Of a DNA stretch of 64,000 bases, positions 39,901 to 50,169 are shown piece by piece (position 1 is the stretch's first letter; every line of letters begins with the position of its first letter). The DNA comes from Micromonospora saelicesensis (GTDB lineage Bacteria; Actinomycetota; Actinomycetes; Mycobacteriales; Micromonosporaceae). A program made the translations under genes and the position numbers. The notes beneath the pieces were generated by a model. The model did no database searches and was not told where the DNA came from. It was given only the letters and a program-made list of their open reading frames with translations. The DNA lies in the NCBI RefSeq assembly GCF_900091575.1, contig NZ_FMCR01000003.1, forward strand, positions 310,001-374,000, read 5' to 3'.

Positions 39901-40059
39901 GGGGGCGGCGCGGGCCATGGCGACCTCCAGCGCCCGCTCGGCGGTGCGGGTGGTCAGCAGGGTGCAGGTGCCCAGCAGTGTCGCGCCGATCGTGACGACC
40001 CCGAGCAGGGCTGCCAGCAACGGCCACTGCGCGCGGGCGCGCCGGCTGACCAGCCTCAT
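36898..40059 (-). CDS. FtsX-like ABC permease, very large (1053 aa)
   Basis: 1053 residues. N-terminal helix (LLAALLGVVTIGATLLGTCTLL), a large first extracytoplasmic domain, FtsX-type helices around residue 300-420 and a further helix block, a second extracytoplasmic domain, and a final helix set (ALRLIVPAAALLLLAGVVLH...). Coupled to the smaller permease by a 4-nt overlap and 7 nt downstream of the second ATPase. The two permeases are distant paralogues that may form a heterodimer. No long Pro-rich or repeat insertions. Confidence 0.87.
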   Translation of the reverse strand: MRLVSRRARAQWPLLAALLGVVTIGATLLGTCTLLTTRTAERALEVAMARAAPATVDVTVYTGTVEGRDTPSVAADTRTVVASTLAPFPVTTTARASTVLRALPPALAKGTTVGAQAYLSGLDDLPTRGELVTGRWPQHPGDAVLLESTAQLLGLTPGHRVRLGAELAHAPVPAIDVVVVGVVRPLPGRGWDRDPLAAAGSATGYRDGRFQQPVNAYGPFLVDLADLVTTGATVDRLEVTAHPDLSHSNRHDLETVAAAVGGADRRLAGTLGDRVRLARVASELPLTLRAADDQRHVTAAVVLAIAVLGGVLAATALVLAGRLTTGIRADETALRSALGTSRGQLAATATLEAGLVAAVAAALAIPASSALHAGLTHLPPLDGAGLTVRPAIAGAQVLAVVGGALVLAAVLIALAIRPVPAAGDQRTRRELLARSGADLMLAVFAAAGWWQLYAQPTAASPRADVVRVVAPALLLTAGVALALRVVLPALRGADRLAYRARGLALPLAVSEAARRPRAVAAGLLVGLACAAGTFGLAFDDTWHQSQRDQAALAVGTDLALTLGTAPVAGDGAVVSAATAGAVSPALDRGTAVGQWLGGAGDAPRLVAVDTTRADALLRGRLDNDRGWADVGATLAPRTRVTGLAIPAGAPLVLSGTAGDTPLAVTPRLMLQDATGLRTSCTGPAVPLDGQEFRLPACAAADGLRLVAVVLPVTADSVGGRVTVAVTLTVPPAESAERPTDGSDWTATSAPPVPSRLSDPTVMVSATPTGTTLRMAATVDLGGAEDAARTLVATAFPDPGAVPVAVSARFASEVGAESGSQLSVTVGITPVPVVVTEVVPTVPSAPGAVAVLADLDTLSRARAVTGDLTFPVDAWWVGHPAGPGAVERATALHLGTVATREAETARLTGGPLHAGLPAALRLIVPAAALLLLAGVVLHVTCDLQVRAVEVTRLRGLGMSRRGIRAVLLGQHAGVLLPLLAVGAAVGALATRVVAPLLVRSETGAAPVPATQPHWPWPAEAALLAVLLAGCMLAVAVVVTVQVRRADAAHLRVAP

Positions 40060-40066
40060 CGTCGCG

Positions 40067-40789
40067 TCACCCGGCGTCCGGCACGGGAGCGTACGGCTGC
40101 CCGGCCGCCTGTTCGTCGAGGTGTCCGTCGTGGATCCGGATCACCCGGTCGGCCAGGGCCATCATCACCGCGTCGTGCGTCGACACCAGTACGGTGACGC
40201 CCTCGGATTCCACTATCCCGCGCAGCAGGGCCATCACCGACAGGCCGGTCTCGGCGTCCAGTTGCCCGGTGGGCTCGTCGGCGAGCAGAAGCTGGGGCGA
40301 GGCGGCCAGCGCGCGGGCGATCGCCACCCGCTGCTGCTGGCCGCCGGACAGCTCGGCCGGGCGTTGCCGGGCGTGGTCGGCCAGGCCGATCAGCTCCAGC
40401 AGCAACTCGACCCGCCGCTCGCGCTCGGTCGGGGCGACGCGGGCCATCCGCAGCGGGGCCGCGACGTTCTCCGCGGCCGACAGCACCGGGATCAACCCGA
40501 AGCTCTGGAAGACGTACGACACCTTCTCGCGCCGCAGCCGGGACAGGCCGTCCTCGTCGAGCGCGGTGACGTCGGTGCCGTCGACGTGCACGGTGCCGGC
40601 GTCCGGGCGGTCCAGACCGCCGATGACGTTGAGCAGGGTGGTCTTTCCCGAGCCGGACCGGCCGACCAGCGCCACCATCGAACCGGCGGCCACGTCGAAC
40701 GACACCCCGTTCAGGGCGTGTACGACGGTCGGCCCGGTGCGGAAGCGCCGGTGTACTCCGCGCACGCTCAGCAGCGGTTCGCTGCTCAT
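40067..40789 (-). CDS. ABC transporter ATP-binding protein (MacB/LolD type)
   Basis: 240 residues. Walker A GRSGSGKTT, signature LSGGQQQR, Walker B LLLADEPTGQLD, and the QSFGLIPVLSAAENV Q-loop region. A normal partner ATPase for FtsX-type permeases. Its ATG overlaps the stop of the first ATPase (ATGA). The next gene begins 7 nt later. Confidence 0.93.
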   Translation of the reverse strand: MSSEPLLSVRGVHRRFRTGPTVVHALNGVSFDVAAGSMVALVGRSGSGKTTLLNVIGGLDRPDAGTVHVDGTDVTALDEDGLSRLRREKVSYVFQSFGLIPVLSAAENVAAPLRMARVAPTERERRVELLLELIGLADHARQRPAELSGGQQQRVAIARALAASPQLLLADEPTGQLDAETGLSVMALLRGIVESEGVTVLVSTHDAVMMALADRVIRIHDGHLDEQAAGQPYAPVPDAG

Positions 40790-41718
40790 TCGCCGCTGCC
40801 CGAGTCGGGGCGGATCGTGATGTGGTCGGGTTCCAGGGCCAGCCGGACCCGTCGGGTCAGCGCCAGCGCCTGGCGGAACTCGCGGGGCACCTGGACCCGC
40901 CCGGCCCGGTCCATCACGGCGTACTCCTCGGCGATCATCTGCGTGTCGCCCTCCGCGTCGGTGGTGCTGCGGCGCAGCACCTCGCTGCTGGTGCGCCCAT
41001 CCCGGATCGCGACGGTCCGTTCGACCTGGCCGCTGACCTCGGGATCGTGGGTCACCACGACCACGGTGACGCCGTAGCGCCGGTTGACGTCCCGCAGCAC
41101 GCCGAAGACCTCCGCGGACGTGGCGGCGTCCAACTCGCCGGTCGGCTCGTCGGCGAGCAGGACCCGCGGCTGGTTGGCCAGCGCCACCGCGATCGCGACC
41201 CGCATCTGCTGCCCTCCGGAGAGTTGCCCGGGGCGGCGATCGGCGCAGTCGGCGACACCGAGGCTGTCCAGCAGTTCGGCCGCGCGCTCCCGGCGCTCCT
41301 TTTTCGCGGTGCGGGCCGCCGTCATCGGCAGGTCCACCATCTCCCGTGCGGTCAGGTAGGGGATCAGGTTGCTCGCCGTCTGCTGCCGTACGAACCCGAC
41401 GGTGTGCCGCCGGTAGTCGACCCGGTCCGCGCGGGACATCGTCAGCAGATTCCACCGGTCGACCCGGACCCGCCCGGCGGTGGGGGCGTCGATGCCGGCC
41501 AGGATGGAGAGCAGTGTCGACTTGCCCGATCCGGAGGCACCGACGACGGCGACCAGCTCACCGCTCTCCACGGCCAGGTCCAGGCCCTGCAGTGCCTGCA
41601 CCTCGATCGAACCGGTCTGGTAGATCCGCACCAGGTTCTCGCAGACGATGAGCGCGTCCCGGCCGAACTCGGGTGCCCGCGCGGATGGCTGCGGCAGGGT
41701 CAGCGGTGTGCTGGGCAT
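40786..41718 (-). CDS. ABC ATPase with C-terminal AbrB/SpoVT-like domain
   Basis: 310 residues, about 60 longer than its partner. Walker A GASGSGKST (in the LLSILAGIDAP context), signature LSGGQQMR and Walker B LLADEPTGELD are intact. The extra C-terminal stretch (about 262-304) reads AVMDRAGRVQVPREFR... then RRVRLALEPDHITI, which matches the swapped-hairpin AbrB/SpoVT DNA-binding fold (GR-x-x-x-P motif). First gene of the four-gene operon, so it could autoregulate; that is inference. The region upstream carries an imperfect palindrome, GATTG...CAATC, at about 41765-41785. Confidence 0.88.
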   Translation of the reverse strand: MPSTPLTLPQPSARAPEFGRDALIVCENLVRIYQTGSIEVQALQGLDLAVESGELVAVVGASGSGKSTLLSILAGIDAPTAGRVRVDRWNLLTMSRADRVDYRRHTVGFVRQQTASNLIPYLTAREMVDLPMTAARTAKKERRERAAELLDSLGVADCADRRPGQLSGGQQMRVAIAVALANQPRVLLADEPTGELDAATSAEVFGVLRDVNRRYGVTVVVVTHDPEVSGQVERTVAIRDGRTSSEVLRRSTTDAEGDTQMIAEEYAVMDRAGRVQVPREFRQALALTRRVRLALEPDHITIRPDSGSGE

Positions 41719-41957
41719 TCCCTACTCCGTCCGGGTTGTGCGCCTCGGTTGCCCGTGCTGACGCAGATTGAAGCAGTTTCGCAATCGGTGGCTTCGTTGA
41801 CCATGCCCTGGCCGGCTTTCCTGCATGGTGGACGAGGGCCGATGTGAACGACCCGAGCGGTGTCTCCCGAGCACCGGACCCGGGTTCTGCCACGGGCAGA
41901 TCCGCTGCCGGTGAACAGGGGTGCCCTTCGCCGGCCGTTGCCGGCAGGGTGGAGCGC

Positions 41958-42950
41958 ATGAGACTGCTGGTGCTGGGCGGTACGGGCTTCGTGGGCGGGG
42001 CCACTGTCACCGAGGCCGTGCGCCGTGGCTGGTCGGTGACGGTGTTCAACCGGGGGCTGCACGGCACGGTGCCGTCCGGCGTACACCGGTTGCGGGGTGA
42101 CCGCACCGCGCCGGACGGTCTGGCGGCGCTGACCGGCGGCGAGTGGGACGTCGCGGTGGACACCTGGGACGGTGCGCCGCGGGCCGCCGGGGACGCCGCC
42201 CGCGCCCTGGTCGACACGGTCGGCCACTACGTGTACGTGTCCAGCGGCTCGGTCTACACCGACCATGCCGCGGCGGGGTTGCAGGAGGACTCCCCGGTGG
42301 TGGACGCCGACCCGGGCTCCGTCGACGGCGACTATCCGCAGCTCAAGGCCGGTGCCGAGCGCGCCGTGCGGGAGGTGTTCGGTCAGCGCACGCTGGTCGC
42401 GCGGGCCGGCCTGATCCTGGGCCCGGGCGAGGACATCGGTCGGCTGCCCTGGTGGCTACGGCGCGTCGAGGGGGGCGGGGACGTGCTCGCCCCCGCGCCG
42501 GCCGACCTGCCGGTCCAGTACGTCGACGTCCGCGACCTGGCGGGGTGGATGCTCGACGCGGGCGCCCGGCGGGTGGGTGGCACGTTCAACGCGGTCGGTC
42601 CTCCGGCGCAGACCACGATGGGCGAGCTGCTCGACGCGTGCGTGACCGCGACCGGTGCGGACGCCCGCCTGCGGTGGACCGATCCGGCGTCGATCCTCGC
42701 CGCCGGGGTGCAGCCGTGGAGCGACCTGCCGATCTGGCTGCCGCGCGGGCACCCGTACCGGGGATTGCTGGAGCAGGACGTGACCCGGGCGCAAGCCGCC
42801 GGGTTGACCTGCCGACCGGTGGCCGAGACCGTCGGGGACACCTGGCGCTGGCTGCGCGAGGTCGGCGCGGTTCCGCCGCGCGCCGGGCGACCGCGGCGCA
42901 GCTCGATCGGGCTGGACCCGACAGTGGAGGCCGCCGTGCTCGCCGCCTGA
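41958..42950 (+). CDS. NAD-dependent epimerase/dehydratase family protein
   Basis: 330-residue extended short-chain dehydrogenase. NAD site LVLGGTGFVGGATVTEAV and the YVSSGSVYTDHAA block. The usual YxxxK is replaced by YPQLKAGAE (Tyr and Lys with matching spacing), and RAGLILGPGEDIGRLPWWLRR follows. Similar to isoflavone-reductase/mRNA-binding-protein-like SDRs; the substrate is unknown. GGTGGAGCG precedes the ATG; the frame is open 38 codons further without support. Confidence 0.88.
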   Translation: MRLLVLGGTGFVGGATVTEAVRRGWSVTVFNRGLHGTVPSGVHRLRGDRTAPDGLAALTGGEWDVAVDTWDGAPRAAGDAARALVDTVGHYVYVSSGSVYTDHAAAGLQEDSPVVDADPGSVDGDYPQLKAGAERAVREVFGQRTLVARAGLILGPGEDIGRLPWWLRRVEGGGDVLAPAPADLPVQYVDVRDLAGWMLDAGARRVGGTFNAVGPPAQTTMGELLDACVTATGADARLRWTDPASILAAGVQPWSDLPIWLPRGHPYRGLLEQDVTRAQAAGLTCRPVAETVGDTWRWLREVGAVPPRAGRPRRSSIGLDPTVEAAVLAA

Positions 42951-42973
42951 CCGTGCTCCGGCGGGTCAGGCGG
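42943..42973. terminator. Bidirectional terminator containing both stop codons
   Basis: A 10-bp perfect stem (CCGCCTGACC and complement) with an 11-nt loop. The TGA of the epimerase gene and the TGA of the converging nitroreductase gene both lie inside the stem. Confidence 0.7.
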
Positions 42974-43940
42974 ACACCACCGGCAGGTCCAGCACCTCGT
43001 CGACGCCACGTCGGGGGGTCGGCCGACCCGGCTGGCCGTACCCGATCCGCAAAGCCATCTGCGGTGTGCCGAACCGGCCCAGGGACAGCCGCAGTTGTTC
43101 CCGCGCCGTGGGCACCTCGATGGGCTGCGAGAGCATCGACACGCTGAGTCCGGCGTCCGTGGCGGTGAGCAGCAGGCGTTGCAGGGCCTGCCCGGCGATC
43201 ACCTGGTCCACAGCGGTGTTGCCCATCGAGCCCAGCACCCCCACCAGGGGTTCCGGTTCGAAGTCCCGTCCGGGGGCGCGGTCGCGCCCACCGTAGCTGC
43301 GCGTCGGGAGGACGTCCTGCGGCTCGCCCTGCGGACCTCCGGCCGAGCCGGGCACACCGTCCGGGGTCGACTCCCGGCGCAGCCATCCTTCCCGTTCGGC
43401 CCGGTACGCGGGGTCGCGCTCCAGCACCCGGTGCGCGCTGCGCGCGATCTCCCCGAACGCGGAGACCGCGCTCACCCCGATCAGCAGCTCCAACCAGCAC
43501 TGCTCGGCACGGGCCGCCTCGCCGAGGCGCCACCGGGCGTCGGCCGGCACCGGGTCCGGCCAGAACGGCAGGCGGTTGCTGAACCGGCGCGGGATGGCCC
43601 CGTACAGGCTCTGCTCGGCGGGGGTGGGTCGGCGCGGAAGGTCCGGTACCAGCCGGGCCAGCAGGTCCGGCTCGGCCGGGTCGGGGCGCAGCCGCACCCG
43701 GGCCGGGACGCCGGCCACGGCCAGGGCGATCCGCAGATTGAACAACGCGGCGCCGCAGGCGATCCGGACACCCCACCCGCTCGGGTCGGTCGCCGGCAGC
43801 CGGCGGGCCGGGTCGGCCAGCACCTCGATGCCGCCGTCGCGCAGCCGAAGCCGCCACGGTTGGGTGTTGTGCAACGACGGTGCCCGGACCGCGTCCACGG
43901 CGGCGGTCCGCAACTGGGCTGCGGTGTAGCCGATGTCCAT
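42966..43940 (-). CDS. Acg-type FMN-binding nitroreductase
   Basis: 324 residues of the Acg/Rv2032-like branch of the nitroreductase superfamily. APSLHNTQPWRLRL at the N-terminus and GGRDRAPGRDFEPEPLVGVLGS and QALQRLLLTATDAGLSVSMLSQP in the C-terminal half are the family blocks. In mycobacteria these proteins belong to the DosR regulon and bind FMN without strong classical nitroreductase activity. Start at the ATG at 43940 after GAGAGGAG. A DevR-like box lies 91 nt upstream (44031-44044). A second, divergent homologue is at 46561-47544. Confidence 0.88.
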   Translation of the reverse strand: MDIGYTAAQLRTAAVDAVRAPSLHNTQPWRLRLRDGGIEVLADPARRLPATDPSGWGVRIACGAALFNLRIALAVAGVPARVRLRPDPAEPDLLARLVPDLPRRPTPAEQSLYGAIPRRFSNRLPFWPDPVPADARWRLGEAARAEQCWLELLIGVSAVSAFGEIARSAHRVLERDPAYRAEREGWLRRESTPDGVPGSAGGPQGEPQDVLPTRSYGGRDRAPGRDFEPEPLVGVLGSMGNTAVDQVIAGQALQRLLLTATDAGLSVSMLSQPIEVPTAREQLRLSLGRFGTPQMALRIGYGQPGRPTPRRGVDEVLDLPVVSA

Positions 43941-44030
43941 GTCGGTGCTCCTCTCCCGCTGGGCCGGTGGCTGGTGGTGCCGCGGTGGCCGGCGTACCTT
44001 CACGGTCCATCGTCCGGTGGTCACCGAGCA

Positions 44031-44044
44031 GGGCCGGACGTCCC
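44031..44044. promoter_or_regulatory. DevR/DosR-like operator 1
   Basis: GGGCCGGACGTCCC, upstream of the first Acg-type gene, in the divergent acg-devR intergenic region. Fits GGGCCGNNNGTCCC. Confidence 0.6.
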
Positions 44045-44084
44045 GACCAGTCGGGTCCGAGCGCCCGCGCGCCGCCTGCCGATC

Positions 44085-44098
44085 GGGACTTTCGGCCC
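44085..44098. promoter_or_regulatory. DevR/DosR-like operator 2
   Basis: GGGACTTTCGGCCC (reverse strand GGGCCGAAAGTCCC). Its centre lies about 43 nt before the devR start codon; with the TAGAAA box at 44123-44128 this is an activator position just upstream of the -35 region. Confidence 0.65.
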
Positions 44099-44134
44099 GT
44101 GCGGTGGGCCGTGGGTAGCGGGTAGAAACGAGGG

Positions 44135-44769
44135 ATGATCCGTGTGTTCCTCCTCGACGACCATGAGGTCGTCCGCCGTGGCCTGGCCGACCTGTTGCAG
44201 AGCAGCGGCGACATCGAGGTGGTCGGCGAGTCCGGCTCGGCGCAGGAGGCGGCCCGCCGCATCCCGGCGTTGCGGCCCGACGTGGCGATCCTCGACGCGC
44301 GGCTGCCCGACGGCAACGGCATCGACGTGTGCCGTGACGTCCGCGCCGTCGACTCGTCCATCAAGGGCCTGATCCTCACCTCGTACGAGGACGACGAGGC
44401 GCTGTTCGCGGCGATCATGGCGGGTGCCGCCGGGTACGTGCTCAAGCAGATCCGTGGCACCGACCTGGTCGACGCGGTGCGCCGCGTCGCGGCCGGGCAG
44501 TCGCTGCTCGACCCGGCGATCACCACCCGGGTGCTGGAGCGCATCCGCAACGGCGTCGAGCAGCCGCGCGAGCTGAGGTCGCTCACCGAGCAGGAGCGGC
44601 GGATCCTGGAGTACGTGGCCGAGGGGCTGACCAACCGGGAGATCGCCGGGCGGATGTTCCTGGCGGAGAAGACGGTGAAGAACTACGTCTCCAGCGTGCT
44701 GGCCAAGCTCGGCCTGGAGCGCCGTACGCAGGCCGCCGTTCTGGCCACGCGCCTGCTCGGCAAAACGCC

Positions 44770-44773
<4 letters not shown>
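44135..44773 (+). CDS. devR: DevR/DosR-type response regulator
   Basis: 212 residues, colinear with mycobacterial DevR. Phospho-Asp54 (AILDARLPDG), Thr82 (ILTSY) and Lys104 (YVLKQIRG) are at identical numbers. The LuxR HTH retains the DNA-contacting Lys179, Lys182 and Asn183 in AEKTVKNYV. It governs hypoxia, NO and dormancy genes in mycobacteria. Two of the four DevR-like boxes are immediately upstream, so autoregulation is likely. It converges with the kinase gene devS, 16 nt apart. Confidence 0.9.
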
Positions 44774-47544
<2,771 letters not shown>

Positions 47545-47642
47545 GGTCACGACCTTTCCGTCTCTGCTCATCGTGCCGTACGGCACGTCGCTGTGTCGGG
47601 CGTTGCGGCCTCATCCTGTGTCATCCGGTGGTCTGCCCGCAG

Positions 47643-47656
47643 GGGCCGCAGGTCCC
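47643..47656. promoter_or_regulatory. DevR/DosR-like operator 3
   Basis: GGGCCGCAGGTCCC, in the divergent acg/ATPase intergenic region; fits GGGCCGNNNGTCCC. Confidence 0.62.
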
Positions 47657-47716
47657 GACCTCGCCGGGCCGTTACGCCCGCCGGACCAGGTCCGGCCCAC
47701 GCCACAGGGTCCGTCC

Positions 47717-47737
47717 ACCGGGCGAAACGCCCGGTGT
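47717..47737. promoter_or_regulatory. Perfect 9-bp palindrome upstream of the P-type ATPase gene
   Basis: CACCGGGCG-AAA-CGCCCGGTG, 39 nt before the ATPase start. It resembles but does not fit the DevR-like consensus; it could be an operator for another regulator. Confidence 0.5.
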
Positions 47738-47775
47738 CCGACCGCTGGCAGCCCACCGGCTGCGACGATGCGCAG

Positions 47776-50121
47776 GTGGGGGCCGAGCCGACCGAGTGCG
47801 TACCGGAGCAGCCGGTTCGCGGCCGCGTCCGACGGTGGTGGGCGTGGGCGCCGCTGTTCGGGCTCGGCCTCGGGGTGCTGGCTGGCGCGGCGCTGCGGAT
47901 CGCCGGCCGAGCGGATGCGGCCAACCTGATCTGGGCGGCCGTCACGGTGGCCGCGCTGCTGCCGGCCGCCTGGTCGATGCTGCGCTCGCTGTGGCACCGG
48001 CACTTCGGCGTGGACGTGATCGCCGTGCTGGCCCTGGCCGGTGCGCTCGGCGTCGGAGAGTACCTGGCCGGGGCGGTCATCGCCGTGATGCTGGCGACCG
48101 GGCGGTCGTTGGAGTCGTACGCGCAGCGCCGGGCGACCCGCGACCTGCGGGCGTTGCTGGCGCGCGCTCCGCGTACCGCCCGTCGGCGTGGACCCGACGG
48201 CGCGATCGAGGTGGTGCCGCTGGACCAGGTGGCGGCGGCGGACCGGTTACTGGTCGGCCCGGGGGACGTGGTGCCGGTCGACGGGACCGTCGACGAGGCG
48301 GCCACGCTGGACGAGTCGGTGGTGACCGGGGAGTCGCGGCTGGTCCAGCGGGCCGCCGGGGAGGCGGTGGCCAGCGGTGTGGTCAACGCCGGCGCTGGGT
48401 TCGGCATGCGGGCGACGAAGAACGCGGCGCAGAGCACGTACGCCGGGATCGTCCGGTTGGCCCAGGAGGCGACCGCCCGCAAGGCCCCGATGGTGCGGCT
48501 GGCCGACCGCTACGCCGCCGCGTTCGTGCCGTTCACGCTGGTCCTGGCCGGGCTGGGCTGGCTGCTCTCCGGCGACGTGGTCCGGGCGGTGGCGGTGCTG
48601 GTGGTTGCCACCCCCTGCCCGCTGCTGCTGGCCACCCCGATCGCGATCGTGTCCGGCCTGTCCCGGGTGGCCCGGCGCGGGGTCCTGGTCCGCGACGGTG
48701 GCGCGCTGGAGCTGCTCGGCCGGGCGCGGACGCTGCTGGTGGACAAGACCGGCACGCTGACCGCTGGCCGCCCGCGCGCCGCCGACACGGTCGTCGCACC
48801 GGGTGGTGACCGTGACGAGGTCCTGCGCCTCGCGGCCTCGGTCGAGCAGTTGTCTCCGCACGTGCTGGCCACCGCGCTGGTTCGGCAGGCTCGCGATCGA
48901 GGGCTGACACTGACCGAGCCGACCGGCGTCACCGAGGAACCGGGACGGGGAGTCAGCGGCCGGGTCGACGGGCGCCTGGTCCGGGTCGGTCAGTTCACCG
49001 GGGAGCTGCCTGAGTGGGCGGACCGGGCGCGGGCCCGCACTGAGCTGGCCGGTTGGTCCGCAGTGTGGGTCAGCGACGAGGGTGGACCGCTCGGCGCGAT
49101 CCTGCTGGAGGATCCGGTGCGCCCCGACGCTCGCCGGACCGTACGCCGACTGCGTGCGGCGGGGCTGCGGCGGATCGTGCTGGTCACGGGCGACCAAGCA
49201 GCCACCGCCGCGCAGGTCGCGGCGATGGTCGGGGTGGACGACGTGCTTGCCCGCTGTACGCCGCAGGAGAAGGTGGCCCGGGTCCGGGCGGAGGCCGACC
49301 GGGCGGTCACCGTGATGGTCGGTGACGGGGTGAACGACGCTCCTGCCCTGGCTGAGGCGCACGTGGGTGTGGCGATGGGTGCGACCGGCGCGAGCGCCTC
49401 GGCGGACGTGGCGGACGCGGTGCTTACCGTGGACCGGCTGGACCGGCTCGCCGACGCGGTGGAGATCGCCCGGTACGCCCGGCGGATCGCCGTGCAGAGC
49501 GCGACCGTCGGGATGGGGTTGGCCGTGCTGGCGATGTTCGTGGCGGCGGTCGGTCGGCTGCCCCCGGTCGCTGGCGCGTTCCTCCAGGAGGGCATCGACG
49601 TACTGGTGATCCTCAACGCGCTGCGGGCACTGCGCGGAGGACTGCGCCGGCGCGACGTCCCGCCGCGTACCCGGGAGTTGCTCGCCCATTACGCGGCGGA
49701 ACACCAGGCGGTCCGCGACGTACTGGCCGGGTTGCGGGACACCGCCGACCTGGTCGCCACCGATCCGGCCTCGCCGAGGTGCCTGCCGGCGGTACGCGAG
49801 ACGCACCGCCGGCTGACCGTGCGGGTGCTGCCGCACGAGGCTGCCGAGGAGCGACAGCTGTACCCGGCGCTGGCCGACCCGCTGGGCAGCGGCGAGGCGA
49901 CCTCGACGATGAGCCGGGCGCAGGTGGAGATCCACCGCCAGGTGGACCTGCTCGACGCCCAGCTCGCCCAGACCGCCGACGGCCGGCTACGCCCGGACCA
50001 GGTCCCCGACCTGCTGGCCACCCTCTACGGCTTGGACGCGGTGCTCCGCCTGCACCTGGCTCAGGAGGAGGAGGAATTCTTCTCCCTCGACCCGTCCGAC
50101 CCGGCGCCCGCGCGCCGGTAA
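47776..50121 (+). CDS. P-type heavy-metal ATPase fused to a hemerythrin-like domain
   Basis: 781 residues. Transmembrane metal site TPCPLLLATP (a TPC variant of CPC), phosphorylation motif DKTGTLT, TGES actuator motif (VVTGESRLV) and MVGDGVNDAPAL are intact, so the pump should be active. The extra C-terminal about 140 residues (about 635-770) form a hemerythrin/HHE-type helical bundle with AEHQAV, HEAAEERQLYP, HRQVDLL and HLAQEEEEFF carrying His and Glu candidates for a di-iron site. The GTG start at 47776 is the best fit to the family; no ribosome site is evident. It diverges from the second Acg-type gene and shares the DevR-like box region. Confidence 0.9.
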   Translation: MGAEPTECVPEQPVRGRVRRWWAWAPLFGLGLGVLAGAALRIAGRADAANLIWAAVTVAALLPAAWSMLRSLWHRHFGVDVIAVLALAGALGVGEYLAGAVIAVMLATGRSLESYAQRRATRDLRALLARAPRTARRRGPDGAIEVVPLDQVAAADRLLVGPGDVVPVDGTVDEAATLDESVVTGESRLVQRAAGEAVASGVVNAGAGFGMRATKNAAQSTYAGIVRLAQEATARKAPMVRLADRYAAAFVPFTLVLAGLGWLLSGDVVRAVAVLVVATPCPLLLATPIAIVSGLSRVARRGVLVRDGGALELLGRARTLLVDKTGTLTAGRPRAADTVVAPGGDRDEVLRLAASVEQLSPHVLATALVRQARDRGLTLTEPTGVTEEPGRGVSGRVDGRLVRVGQFTGELPEWADRARARTELAGWSAVWVSDEGGPLGAILLEDPVRPDARRTVRRLRAAGLRRIVLVTGDQAATAAQVAAMVGVDDVLARCTPQEKVARVRAEADRAVTVMVGDGVNDAPALAEAHVGVAMGATGASASADVADAVLTVDRLDRLADAVEIARYARRIAVQSATVGMGLAVLAMFVAAVGRLPPVAGAFLQEGIDVLVILNALRALRGGLRRRDVPPRTRELLAHYAAEHQAVRDVLAGLRDTADLVATDPASPRCLPAVRETHRRLTVRVLPHEAAEERQLYPALADPLGSGEATSTMSRAQVEIHRQVDLLDAQLAQTADGRLRPDQVPDLLATLYGLDAVLRLHLAQEEEEFFSLDPSDPAPARR

Positions 50122-50125
50122 CCCC

Positions 50126-50160
50126 GGCCGGGCCGCTCTGCCTACGGGTGCGGCCCGGCC
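50126..50160. terminator. Bidirectional terminator
   Basis: A perfect 11-bp stem (GGCCGGGCCGC) and 13-nt loop between the ATPase gene and the converging universal-stress gene. Confidence 0.85.
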
Positions 50161-50169
50161 CGGTGGATC

